Below are positions 47,540 to 56,181 of a stretch of DNA of 64,000 bases, in pieces (positions within the stretch are counted from its first letter, which is position 1; the number at the start of each line of letters is the position of its first letter). The position numbers and the translations under genes are program-made. The notes below the pieces were generated by a model. That model saw only the letters and a list, made by a program, of their open reading frames with translations, searched no databases and was not told where the DNA came from. Source of the DNA: Lysinibacillus fusiformis (GTDB lineage Bacteria > Bacillota > Bacilli > Bacillales_A > Planococcaceae); contig NZ_CP070490.1 in assembly GCF_016925635.1 (NCBI RefSeq), positions 3,168,001-3,232,000 of the forward strand, written 5' to 3'.

Positions 47540-48553
47540 ATGATGATTAATATTGGAGTTATTGGAGCTGGCCGTATTGGACAACTCCATATTGATAATT
47601 TAGTTACAATGCCAACGATTAGGGTAAAGGCAGTTGCAGACGTATATATTGATAATGTTCGCGAATGGGCAGAGCAAAGAAATATTGAATATATTACAAA
47701 TGAACCAATGGATATTATTCAAAATCCAGAAATTGATGCCATATTTATTTGTAGCCCAACGACTACACATAGTGAGTTAATTAAAGCTGCTGCACGTGCT
47801 AAAAAGCATATTTTCTGTGAAAAGCCTATTAGCTTTTCAACTGAAACAACGCGAGAAGCATTAGAGGTTGTTAAAGAAGAAGGCGTTAAGCTACAAGTAG
47901 GATTTAATCGTCGCTTTGACACCAACTTCCGTACAATTCAAAATCAAGTTGCAAACGGGGCGATTGGTTCTACGCATACGTTACGCATTACGTCACGTGA
48001 CCCTCAGCCACCACCAATTGATTATATTAAAACTTCTGGCGGCCTATTTATCGATATGATGATCCATGATTTTGATATGGCTCGTTATATCATGCAGTCA
48101 AATGTTGTGGAAGTACATGCTAAGGGTGCTGTACTAATCGATGAAAAGATTGGTGAAGCTGGCGATATTGATACAGCAATTGTGTTATTAACATTTGCCA
48201 ATGGAAGCATCGGAACAATTGAAAATAGTCGTAAAGCCATTTATGGGTATGATCAAAGATTAGAAGTATTTGGCGATAAAGGTGCGCTAGTTACTGAAAA
48301 TAACCGCCCATCAAATGTTACCTATTTCAGTGAAGACGGTATCATGACAGACAAACCATATCACTTTTTCTTAGAACGTTATACACAAGCTTATATTTCT
48401 GAAATAGAGCAATTTGTAGCGGCCATTGTCAATGATACAGAAGTAGTCTGCTCAGGAAATGATGGATTACAAGCAGAACTGATTGCTGAAGCTGCAAAAA
48501 AATCAATGGAAACAGGTCAGTCAGTAAAAATTGCTTCTTTATTAGAAGTGTAA
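47540..48553 (+). CDS. iolG: Inositol 2-dehydrogenase (Gfo/Idh/MocA family, third)
   Basis: Oxidises myo-inositol to 2-keto-myo-inositol with NAD. The 337-residue protein has the family marks GVIGAGRIGQLHIDN, SPTTTHSE, catalytic Lys in CEKPISF, QVGFNRRFD, RITSRDPQPPP and GGLFIDMMIHDFDMARY with the Asp-His active-site pair. Of the three dehydrogenases here it is the best match to IolG and lies directly upstream of iolE, whose enzyme uses its product. ATG 47540 follows AAAGGAGAG; upstream in-frame sequence does not look coding. Confidence 0.87.
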   Translation: MMINIGVIGAGRIGQLHIDNLVTMPTIRVKAVADVYIDNVREWAEQRNIEYITNEPMDIIQNPEIDAIFICSPTTTHSELIKAAARAKKHIFCEKPISFSTETTREALEVVKEEGVKLQVGFNRRFDTNFRTIQNQVANGAIGSTHTLRITSRDPQPPPIDYIKTSGGLFIDMMIHDFDMARYIMQSNVVEVHAKGAVLIDEKIGEAGDIDTAIVLLTFANGSIGTIENSRKAIYGYDQRLEVFGDKGALVTENNRPSNVTYFSEDGIMTDKPYHFFLERYTQAYISEIEQFVAAIVNDTEVVCSGNDGLQAELIAEAAKKSMETGQSVKIASLLEV

Positions 48554-48776
48554 AATAGGTTCAGATATGTTGATTGTCCATTTTTATTAACAATATTTGA
48601 AATGGGTTCTTCTTATTTCACAAGTAAGTCATATATTTGCTGGAAATAAAGGGCCTCTAAAAGTTATTTAGGAGAGGTCTTTCAAGTGAATTGAAAGGCT
48701 ACTCCTATTTTTTCTAGTAATAAAGAGATACATATAAATTTTCAAATCGCTTATATACATGGAGGAGGTTCATTTT

Positions 48777-49673
48777 ATGTTAAGTAAAGAAAATATTAAA
48801 TTAGGTATCGCTCCAATTGGCTGGACTAATGATGATTTACCAGAGTTAGGGAAAGAAGTGACATTTGAACAATGTATTAGTGAAATGGCTTTAGCGGGAT
48901 ATACCGGCTGTGAAATAGGTAATAAATTTCCGAAAAATCCAGAAATTTTACATTCATATTTAGATATACGTGGTTTACAAGTAGCATCTGCTTGGTTTAG
49001 TGCATATTTAACGACTGCACCATATGAGGAAACAGAGCAGGCATTTTTAAAGCATTGTGATTTTCTACATGCTATGGACGCAAAGGTTATCGTTGTATCT
49101 GAGCAAGGTAAGAGCATTCAAGGCAAGCTGGATGTAGGTGTTATTCGTAATAAGCCTGTATTTAATGAAGAGGAATGGGGATTGCTTACTAAAGGGTTAG
49201 AGCAACTTGGTAAAATTGCCAAGAAAAAAGGCATGCGAATTGTTTATCACCATCATATGGGGACAGGTATTCAAAATGTATCAGAAATTGATCGCTTAAT
49301 GGCAGAGACAGATCCAGACCTGGTATCACTATTATTTGACTGCGGTCATTTATATTTTGCAGAACAGAATTATTTAGAAGTATTACAAAAGCATGGAGAA
49401 CGTATTCATCATGTGCATTTAAAGGATGTACGAGCTGAAGTTCTTCAGACGGTAAAAGAGAATGACTTAAGCTTTTTAGAGGCAGTAAAGGCAGGGGTGT
49501 ATACTGTACCTGGCGATGGGAATATTGATTTTGAGCCAATTTTTCAAGTGTTAAAGGAGATTGATTATAAAGGCTGGTTTGTTGTAGAGGCTGAACAAGA
49601 CCCTGCAAAGGCAAACCCATTCCAATATGCAAAAATGGCTCGCATCTATATTGGGGAATTAACAGGGTTATAA
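48777..49673 (+). CDS. iolE: Inosose (2-keto-myo-inositol) dehydratase
   Basis: TIM-barrel metalloenzyme, 298 residues, that dehydrates 2-keto-myo-inositol to the diketone used by IolD. Typical IolE start (IKLGIAPIGWTNDDLPELG), metal-ligand regions YHHHMGTG, LFDCGHLYFA, VHLKDVR and the C-terminal WFVVEAEQDPAKANPF. ATG 48777 is preceded by GGAGGAGG. It complements the distant iolABCDJ unit, which lacks iolE. Confidence 0.93.
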   Translation: MLSKENIKLGIAPIGWTNDDLPELGKEVTFEQCISEMALAGYTGCEIGNKFPKNPEILHSYLDIRGLQVASAWFSAYLTTAPYEETEQAFLKHCDFLHAMDAKVIVVSEQGKSIQGKLDVGVIRNKPVFNEEEWGLLTKGLEQLGKIAKKKGMRIVYHHHMGTGIQNVSEIDRLMAETDPDLVSLLFDCGHLYFAEQNYLEVLQKHGERIHHVHLKDVRAEVLQTVKENDLSFLEAVKAGVYTVPGDGNIDFEPIFQVLKEIDYKGWFVVEAEQDPAKANPFQYAKMARIYIGELTGL

Positions 49674-49759
49674 GAATAGTTCTATGATATTTGTTGAAGT
49701 GTAGCAAAATCTAGTAAAAAGGTCTACAGGCAAGAAAGTTTAGTAGAGGGGAGAAAGAA

Positions 49760-50572
49760 ATGAGCAGAGATTATGGTTTATGTTTATGGTCATTTGGAGA
49801 TATTTCGCTTGAGGAAAAATGTAAATTAGCAAAGGAAATTGGTGTAAGTGGCGTAGAAGTTCAAGGAGATTTAACACAAAACCCGGGAGAATTGGCGACT
49901 ATTTTAGCTAAATATGACTTGAAAGTAGTGTCAGTTACACCTGATAATGTAGATATTTCTAGTGAAAATGAAGAGATACGTTTAAAGGCAGTGCAATACT
50001 TTTTAGATTTATTAAGCTGGGCAAAAGAGTTAGGAGCAAGCCGTATTTGTTTGCATGGTGATGTAGGAAAAATAGCGGGATGTGGAGAGGTAGAGAAAGA
50101 TTGGCAGCTCCTTATTGATAGCTCCAAAAAAGTGATGGAGAAGGCAGACACTTTAAATATTGACGTTGTATTTGAAGTGCTAAATCGTTATGAAAACCAC
50201 CAAATTGTAACAGGACAAGAAGCTTTAGCATTAATTGATGCAGTAAATAGTCCTCATTTATATGTTTTATTAGATGCATACCATATGAATATTGAAGAAG
50301 CTAATCCTATCGAGGTCTTAAAAAAAGTAGGAAGCAAGTTAGGTATGTATCATATAGCAGATTCTAATCGTCAAGCAATTGGAAATGGTCATGCTGATCT
50401 AAAGGGACAAATCAAAGCTTTACATGAAATCAACTATACAGGGCCGATTATTATGGAGATGATGGCAGAGGGACCAAATCCTTTTACAGCCGTTAAAGGA
50501 GAAGACTATCTTCAAGTGCTGGCCGGTTATTATAAAACCTCATTAGCAAAGCTCAAAGAGTGGGATAATTAG
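49760..50572 (+). CDS. Sugar phosphate isomerase/epimerase, D-tagatose/psicose 3-epimerase-like
   Basis: A 270-residue AP-endonuclease-2-like TIM barrel. The metal ligands sit in FEVLNRYENH (Glu near residue 144), LLDAYHMNIEE (Asp/His near 178), and a late Glu in PIIMEMMAEG, the pattern of ketose 3-epimerases, which interconvert ketoses through a metal-bound enediolate. In an inositol operon an IolI-type inosose isomerase role is equally possible. Last gene of the nine-gene operon; a strong terminator follows. Confidence 0.82.
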   Translation: MSRDYGLCLWSFGDISLEEKCKLAKEIGVSGVEVQGDLTQNPGELATILAKYDLKVVSVTPDNVDISSENEEIRLKAVQYFLDLLSWAKELGASRICLHGDVGKIAGCGEVEKDWQLLIDSSKKVMEKADTLNIDVVFEVLNRYENHQIVTGQEALALIDAVNSPHLYVLLDAYHMNIEEANPIEVLKKVGSKLGMYHIADSNRQAIGNGHADLKGQIKALHEINYTGPIIMEMMAEGPNPFTAVKGEDYLQVLAGYYKTSLAKLKEWDN

Positions 50573-50689
50573 AAGTAACAAAGTTTTTAATAACATAAGA
50601 CACATCAACTGATATAGAAGATATATTGGAATCAGCTTCCACGCTTAGGAAATTAACAGAGCTAAAAACAGCTTCCTGTATAGGTACCA

Positions 50690-50735
50690 CACCCCAAAAA
50701 GTTAGAGTTAAAATCTAACTTTTGGGGTGTTTTTA
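50690..50735 (+). terminator. Terminator of the ABC importer operon
   Basis: Arms 50690-50706 and 50714-50729 pair over 16-17 bp, followed by five T. Confidence 0.92.
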
Positions 50736-51040
50736 TGTGGAAATAGAGAAATGAAACATTGTGAAAGAATATTTAGAAGCTACTTTAGGCTATCCATTAT
50801 TACCTATAAAAACTACATAGAGATCGGACAAAGCGAGTTTATACAATTCAAGTTAGCTGTATTAAACAACCTATATATGGCGATTGATTTTAACATGAAT
50901 AATCGCATTCGAATATGCCTCTTAGCTAAATTCATATTTTAGTGAAGAACCTTTCTTTTTATTGTGTTAAAGATGTAATATGTATATATGTTTAAAATAA
51001 ACGATGTAACAGTAGCATTTATTTAATCGTTACATATTTT
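50736..51040. other. Intergenic region without recognised features
   Basis: About 300 bp of AT-rich DNA. A 71-codon open frame here lacks a ribosome binding site and credible composition, so it is not called a gene. Confidence 0.5.
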
Positions 51041-51057
51041 CATGAGGGGGTTAAGGA

Positions 51058-51561
51058 ATGATGAGAGGTACGATTCAAAACAAGCGTGTAGAAATTTCAC
51101 AAGAGGAAGCACAACAATACTTGAAATTAGGAAAAGTGGCACATGTTGCAACTGTTGATGGGGAAGGTTTTCCTTATGTTATTCCGTTTGTCTATGTGTA
51201 TGAGGGGGAGGACAAACTTTATTTGCATATTGGTAATATTCGAGAGAGTCATTTTTGGTCAAATATCAAACAAAATTCTAAAGTTTGTATAGAAGTGAGC
51301 GATATGGGCGATTTACATCCAGGCAAAAAATATGCTTGTCAATCAGCACTTGTTTATCAAAGTGTGGTGCTGTTTGGGCAGATCGTAAGAATTGAAGAGG
51401 AGTCAAAGAAAGAATGGTTCTTTGATGCGCTGCTAGAGAAATATGGCAATCCAGAATGGACATTTGAAAGAGAAGGCTATCCGATTATGCCAAAAATTGA
51501 GTTATTTGAAGTACAAATAGAAAAATTGACAGGGAAAATTAATCACGGCATGTATCACTAA
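51058..51561 (+). CDS. Pyridoxamine 5'-phosphate oxidase-related flavin-binding protein
   Basis: A 167-residue split-barrel protein of the PNPOx-like/FMN-binding family (NimA-type). Visible features: KVAHVATVDGEGFPYVIPFVYVYEG near residue 28, YLHIGNIRESHFWSNI, and CIEVSDMG. Relatives bind FMN, F420 or haem; the cofactor and substrate cannot be fixed here. Single gene between terminators. Confidence 0.8.
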   Translation: MMRGTIQNKRVEISQEEAQQYLKLGKVAHVATVDGEGFPYVIPFVYVYEGEDKLYLHIGNIRESHFWSNIKQNSKVCIEVSDMGDLHPGKKYACQSALVYQSVVLFGQIVRIEEESKKEWFFDALLEKYGNPEWTFEREGYPIMPKIELFEVQIEKLTGKINHGMYH

Positions 51562-51563
51562 TC

Positions 51564-51606
51564 AAAAGACTAAGAATGGTTGAGTTCTATCATTCTTAGT
51601 CTTTTC
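51564..51606 (+). terminator. Terminator after the PNPOx-like gene
   Basis: Perfect 15-bp arms 51564-51578 and 51591-51605, ending in T-rich DNA. Confidence 0.9.
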
Positions 51607-51656
51607 TATTTTACAATATTGTGAAAGAATATAACTGCAAAGAATGGAGGATTTAT

Positions 51657-52427
51657 ATGAAGACTGTCACGGAAGAACATTACCCACTTATAAAACAAAC
51701 AATAAAAACAGCACCAACATTTGTTTATAGTATACTAGATCAAATTATAGAAGGAACTGTCTATATGGATACAGATGCTTACCAAACGTTATTATTCCAC
51801 ACGAAATCAGGAATCTATTATGTATATGGCGATGCAAGTAAGACTTCGATTGATCAACAGCTTGTCTACTGCTTCCAACAGGCCATAAAGCAAAAGAAAC
51901 GTTTTACCTTATTTTCTTATTCAGAGCAGTGGAATATTAAAATTGAACAATTGCTAAATGACAAGCTTAGAAAATTAGAACGCTACACATTTACATTCGA
52001 TGAAACTATTTATAATCATCAAGAGAAGCGTGGGGAACGACATTACGAAGTCAAGTCTATTACTGACCATCTTATTAACCATTCACTGGAATTTGATCAG
52101 ACATATTATGAGGAATATTGGGATGCTACCTCTAATTTCCTCGAAAATGGCTTTGGCTTTTGTTTAGTACATAAAGAGCAGATCATCAGTGAAGCTGTCT
52201 CTATTTTTAAATCGAATGAATATGCAGAAATTGATATTATGACAGATTCAAATTTTAGAGGACAAGGATTAGCAAGCAGCATTGCAGAAACATTTATAGA
52301 TCATTGTCTGGCCAACCAGCTAACGCCTTGTTGGGATTGTGATATTTCGAACACGGCATCCATTCATTTAGGCACAAAGCTTGGTTTTACAACTCCGCAG
52401 AAATATGCGATTTATACAAAAAGATAG
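51657..52427 (+). CDS. GNAT-family N-acetyltransferase
   Basis: A 256-residue protein whose C-terminal third is a GNAT fold: GFGFCLVHKEQIISEAVSIF, EIDIMTDSNFRGQGLASSIAETF (acetyl-CoA loop RGQGLA near residue 203), and CWDCDISNTASIHLGTKLGF. The N-terminal half is unassigned and may hold the acceptor site, as in GNAT proteins of the ZmaR-like type. ATG 51657 has GGAGG upstream. The acceptor is unknown. Confidence 0.83.
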   Translation: MKTVTEEHYPLIKQTIKTAPTFVYSILDQIIEGTVYMDTDAYQTLLFHTKSGIYYVYGDASKTSIDQQLVYCFQQAIKQKKRFTLFSYSEQWNIKIEQLLNDKLRKLERYTFTFDETIYNHQEKRGERHYEVKSITDHLINHSLEFDQTYYEEYWDATSNFLENGFGFCLVHKEQIISEAVSIFKSNEYAEIDIMTDSNFRGQGLASSIAETFIDHCLANQLTPCWDCDISNTASIHLGTKLGFTTPQKYAIYTKR

Positions 52428-52467
52428 CCCACGTTGCTTTCGAAAACACCGTGAGCTTTGTCTGTAG

Positions 52468-52731
52468 TTAAAAGAAACGATTGCGTAATTCGAAAACACG
52501 ATAGAACAGTCTGGCATCTCTAGCCATTTTATTTGGTGCGTTCATATGGGGGCGGAGGCATTGTTGAAACAATTCATCACAGTATTTTGTGCTACCGTGG
52601 CGTTCATAGCATTCATCATGCAGTTTACAGCAAGCATCCACTTCATTTGTAGGGGCGCCTGGTCCTGAGCAACCAGGACCACAGTATCGATAGCCAGGAT
52701 AACAAAAACCGAGCTTGCGATTTCTATTCAT
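52468..52731 (-). CDS. Cys-rich phospholipase A2-like small protein
   Basis: An 87-residue basic protein with nine cysteines. YCGPGCSGPG (residues 16-25) resembles the calcium-binding loop of secreted phospholipases A2, and ACCKLHDECY (33-42) contains the catalytic His38-Asp39 pair flanked by the usual cysteines. The same motif occurs in the parvovirus VP1 PLA2-like Pfam family, which includes short Bacillales proteins. No signal peptide is visible, so it may be a spore or cytosolic protein, or released on lysis. Single minus-strand gene with AGAGG upstream. Enzymatic activity is an inference from motif. Confidence 0.78.
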   Translation of the reverse strand: MNRNRKLGFCYPGYRYCGPGCSGPGAPTNEVDACCKLHDECYERHGSTKYCDELFQQCLRPHMNAPNKMARDARLFYRVFELRNRFF

Positions 52732-52912
52732 CTTCTAAACCTCTCTTTTCGATGTTTTTACTATAAAATATGTAATGTTTCTTCGTAGAAGAGGATAAAA
52801 AACTATAAGACTATTCTTTTTGATTTAAGGTTCCTGTAAGCTTAAAAAAAATTAGCTGTAAGGATGGGAAGTTATGCTATTTATAGCATAAAAGATAAGG
52901 AGTTTTTTTAAC

Positions 52913-53962
52913 ATGAATCCATCCGTTACACAAAAAGAACGAATCATTTCCTTAGATATTATACGAGGATTAGCGTTATTTGGTATTTTATTTATTAATG
53001 TAGGCGCCTATCAGCTTTTAATGGAGGGTGCACCAATGCCTGATATGAGTGGTATCAATGGGGTGATTGATTCACTTATTAATATTTTTATAGAAAAGAA
53101 ATTTTTCTCTATCTTTTCATTCCTATTTGGGGTTGGTTTTTATATTTTTGCTTCACGTGCAGAAGCGCGTGGGGATAGACCGAAATGGCGCTTTGCAAGA
53201 CGCTTATTTGCTTTATTGGGTATTGGTATTATTCATATTTTTATTTTTTGGGGCTCTATCCTAGCCATTTACGCAGTGATTGGATTTTTATTGCTCCCAT
53301 TTTATTCGGCGAAGGTTTCAACTATTTCTAAATGGTTATTTACCATTATCACACTGCATATTCTTGCGCTATTAGGACAAATGTATATGCCGACTAATGC
53401 GATTTCGTCAGCTATTTTTGGCTTTTTAGGCAATGATGCCGTGGCCATCTTTATAATGTTTTTAAGTGGTTTCTTAGTCGCAAAAGCTGATTGGATTGGG
53501 CATATTGGGGAGCATAGTCAAAAAATAAAACGGCTGCTTTATGGTACTTTCCCTTTCTTTATTGGATTTTCACTATGGATTTGGTTTGCCTCACAAGCAG
53601 ATGACCAACAGCTTCAATCTATTATTGGCTTAGGGGTTGTTCCGACAACATACTTTTATTTAAGTGGTTTATTTATTCTATTAGAACATAAAACAATAGC
53701 CAAGCTACTTCAGCCAATTGGACGTGTAGGGCAAATGGCCTTTACAAATTATTTGGCACAAAGCTTTATTGGAACAGCCATCATTTCATTAATGGGGTTA
53801 GAAGTAGTTTCATCATCAGAGATTGTAGTAATCGCGAGTATAACGTTTCTCATTCAAATAATCTTTAGTGTGATTTGGTTTAAATTCTTTACAATTGGAC
53901 CATTTGAAAAATTATGGCGCTATATGACTTATGGTAAAAAAGTTGTGTCAAAGCAATCATAA
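52913..53962 (+). CDS. DUF418 family membrane protein
   Basis: A 349-residue membrane protein with about nine helices of the YeiB/DUF418 group. The N-terminus has the family motif RIISLDIIRGLALFGILFIN, and the C-terminal DUF418 domain has GRVGQMAFTNYLAQSFIGT and IGPFEKLWRYMTYGK. Function is not established; the family resembles acyltransferase-3 membrane enzymes. Monocistronic, with a terminator after it. Confidence 0.88.
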   Translation: MNPSVTQKERIISLDIIRGLALFGILFINVGAYQLLMEGAPMPDMSGINGVIDSLINIFIEKKFFSIFSFLFGVGFYIFASRAEARGDRPKWRFARRLFALLGIGIIHIFIFWGSILAIYAVIGFLLLPFYSAKVSTISKWLFTIITLHILALLGQMYMPTNAISSAIFGFLGNDAVAIFIMFLSGFLVAKADWIGHIGEHSQKIKRLLYGTFPFFIGFSLWIWFASQADDQQLQSIIGLGVVPTTYFYLSGLFILLEHKTIAKLLQPIGRVGQMAFTNYLAQSFIGTAIISLMGLEVVSSSEIVVIASITFLIQIIFSVIWFKFFTIGPFEKLWRYMTYGKKVVSKQS

Positions 53963-53971
53963 AACACTGTA

Positions 53972-54006
53972 AATCCCAAACAATTCTACTGTTTGGGATT
54001 TTTTTT
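53972..54006 (+). terminator. Terminator after the DUF418 gene
   Basis: AATCCCAAAC (53972-53981) pairs with GTTTGGGATT (53991-54000), followed by six T. Confidence 0.92.
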
Positions 54007-54098
54007 GCTGAAATAAATTGTATGTTTTTGTAAAAGATGAAACCTGAAATGGTAGACAATCGTAGACTAGGTACCAGAAATAAAGGAGCGTATACAAT

Positions 54099-54734
54099 AT
54101 GGCAAAGCAAATAAAAAAATATATGGCTGTGACAACGGCATCTTTGATGGTTGTACAGCTAGCAGCATGTGGAAATAGTGAAACTCAGACAGTGGAGGAA
54201 ACCTCTTTAACTACTTCGAATCAGGTAGCAGAAGATCAAAATCAAGCAACTACAAGTAATGAAATAGAAAGTGTTTATACTAGTGAAATGGCTGATGCCT
54301 GTGATGAATGGCAAGAAGGTGATGATGGTTCCTTTGAATGTATCGATGAAGATTCACCTTACTATGCACAGCATTTCTTTAATGGTCTGATGTATGCAAC
54401 GGCTGGCGCAATGATAGGTAGTGCGATATATAAAAGTCGCAATTTAAAAAATGGCATAGATCGAGAGGAGCAGAGCAGTGGTGGTGGTTCAGCTGTGCCA
54501 CGATCATCATCGAGCGCTAAAGATGAAAGTAAATCAACAAATGGTATAACAAACAGTACGCAAAATAAGGCTGGTTCAACTTCAGGTAGCTCTACTTCAA
54601 GTGGATCAAATTCTTATTCGAGTGGTCAACGTTCCTATTCGACGGATAGTTCATCTAATAGCTCCTCCTCAAGCACAGGGAAATCCGGCTTTGGTTCAGG
54701 CGGGGCATCTCGTGGCGGCTCGTCCTCCTCGTAA
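54099..54734 (+). CDS. YgiB-like lipoprotein with Ser/Gly-rich tail
   Basis: A 211-residue predicted lipoprotein: signal to residue 23 with lipobox LAAC and lipidated Cys24. It is followed by an acidic Thr/Gln/Asn-rich linker, a small Cys-containing region (MADACDEWQEGDDGSFECID), a hydrophobic Gly-rich stretch (FNGLMYATAGAMIGSAIY) and a low-complexity Ser/Gly/Thr tail from about residue 125. The pattern fits the YgiB/UPF0441 type, and, as in E. coli ygiBC, the next gene is a glutathionylspermidine-synthase-like ATP-grasp protein 23 bp downstream. The tail may be the substrate of that ligase; this is speculative. Confidence 0.72.
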   Translation: MAKQIKKYMAVTTASLMVVQLAACGNSETQTVEETSLTTSNQVAEDQNQATTSNEIESVYTSEMADACDEWQEGDDGSFECIDEDSPYYAQHFFNGLMYATAGAMIGSAIYKSRNLKNGIDREEQSSGGGSAVPRSSSSAKDESKSTNGITNSTQNKAGSTSGSSTSSGSNSYSSGQRSYSTDSSSNSSSSSTGKSGFGSGGASRGGSSSS

Positions 54735-54757
54735 AGTATGGAAAGGAAGCAAAAACG

Positions 54758-56011
54758 ATGATGAATCACACACAGCAACGACAAGCATTCTACTCGAAAT
54801 TCCCTAAATTCTTTCCTGACTTTGAGGATTTGGAGTATGCGTTATATGATGTTTTAGAATTGCCAAAGCAGCAAATTGATCAACTTCACTATGCAACACA
54901 AATCCTTTGGCGCATTTTTTTAAAAGTTGGGAAACAATTTAAACATTTATCGGTCGATCAACTGTTAGCCCTAGGAATTCGACCCGAAATGATACCCTAT
55001 ATTCAACTAGATTATTTACAGCAGCAATCAGTTCTGGCACGATTTGATTTTATTTGTACAGAGGAGGGTTACATTAAATGTTTAGAGTTAAATGGAGAAA
55101 CACCTTTTCTTGTACAAGAAACCTTTGAGATGAATGACGCACTATGTCAGCATTTTGGCTATAAAAATCCCAATGATGTAACAGCCTTACAAAAAACATT
55201 GTCGGGTGCTCTTTTTGCTGCCATCCAATATTTACAAGATGTCAACAAACCAAAGATTGTTATCACGGGGAAAACAGCGAAGGAGGACTACGAGGAGTAT
55301 TGCCAAGTACAATTTATCAAACACTGTATTCCTTTTGATATGGAGTATGTGCCCATTCAAGAACTGATCATCTTTTCTAGTGACACGTCTGAGGTAGCAC
55401 AAGGTCTGTATACACCCACAATGGAGAAAATTGATATTTTATTTAGACCCGCACACCCTGTAGAGTTTTTACTAGATGATGTGGCATCGGATGGTGATCG
55501 CATTGGATTGCATCTTTTAGAGCTTGTAAAAAAAAGACAGCTGGCAATTATTAATCCACCTGCTGCCTATGTATTACAATCGAAAATCTTATTATGGTTA
55601 ATATGGGAGCGGAGAAATGATCCATTACTCTTTACTTCCGAGGAACGAGCAGCTATCCAGCAATATATGCTCCCTACATACCTTACAGCAGAACCATTTA
55701 TACGAGAGGATATACCCTATGTGAAGAAGCCTGTTTATTCTCGTGAGGGAAATACTGTAGAAATTTACGCAGGAAGTGGGCAGAGAGTAAATGCTTCCAC
55801 ATCCACACATTATGATGATAATTTGTTTATTTACCAACAGTATGTGGAGATGCCTAGCATAACAGTACAGTTAAAAGAGGGATATCACGCTAAGAAGTGG
55901 CTAATTGGTTCATTTGTGGCGGATAATCAAGCATGTGGTTTAAGCTGTCGGGTAGGCAATCAAATTACAGAATGGGATTCACATTGGTTAGCCGTTGGTT
56001 ACAAGGAATAA
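54758..56011 (+). CDS. Glutathionylspermidine synthase-like ATP-grasp protein (YgiC/YjfC type)
   Basis: A 417-residue ATP-grasp amide ligase of the GSP-synthase C-terminal family. Visible: RFDFICTEEGYIKCLELNGETPFLVQET (ATP/substrate region), DRIGLHLLELV, LAIINPPAAYVLQSKILLWLIWE, and the late LIGSFVADNQACGLSCRVG. It lacks the amidase half of E. coli GspSA, so it should form amide bonds only. It forms a pair with the Ser/Gly-rich lipoprotein. ATG 54758 or 54761 follow AAAGGAAG. The stop lies 8 bp before the left end of repeat copy 3. Confidence 0.85.
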   Translation: MMNHTQQRQAFYSKFPKFFPDFEDLEYALYDVLELPKQQIDQLHYATQILWRIFLKVGKQFKHLSVDQLLALGIRPEMIPYIQLDYLQQQSVLARFDFICTEEGYIKCLELNGETPFLVQETFEMNDALCQHFGYKNPNDVTALQKTLSGALFAAIQYLQDVNKPKIVITGKTAKEDYEEYCQVQFIKHCIPFDMEYVPIQELIIFSSDTSEVAQGLYTPTMEKIDILFRPAHPVEFLLDDVASDGDRIGLHLLELVKKRQLAIINPPAAYVLQSKILLWLIWERRNDPLLFTSEERAAIQQYMLPTYLTAEPFIREDIPYVKKPVYSREGNTVEIYAGSGQRVNASTSTHYDDNLFIYQQYVEMPSITVQLKEGYHAKKWLIGSFVADNQACGLSCRVGNQITEWDSHWLAVGYKE

Positions 56012-56181
56012 CAAATTTATAGTGCTGAAAAACAAAACCACCCATAGCATTTTGGTAAAAGGTGAAAATGGATTTCCGTTGCAGGCTACTTGTTTTCCTG
56101 TGAGCGAGCGCCGAACCGCTTCCTTCGCTCCGCTCCGTTTAGAGTTTCGCCTGACTCGCTATCCCACGGGAGTCAAGTAGC

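Noticed and set aside
50727-50942. Plus-strand open frame of 71 codons after the importer operon
   Set aside because: Starts inside the terminator, has no ribosome binding site and no recognisable features.
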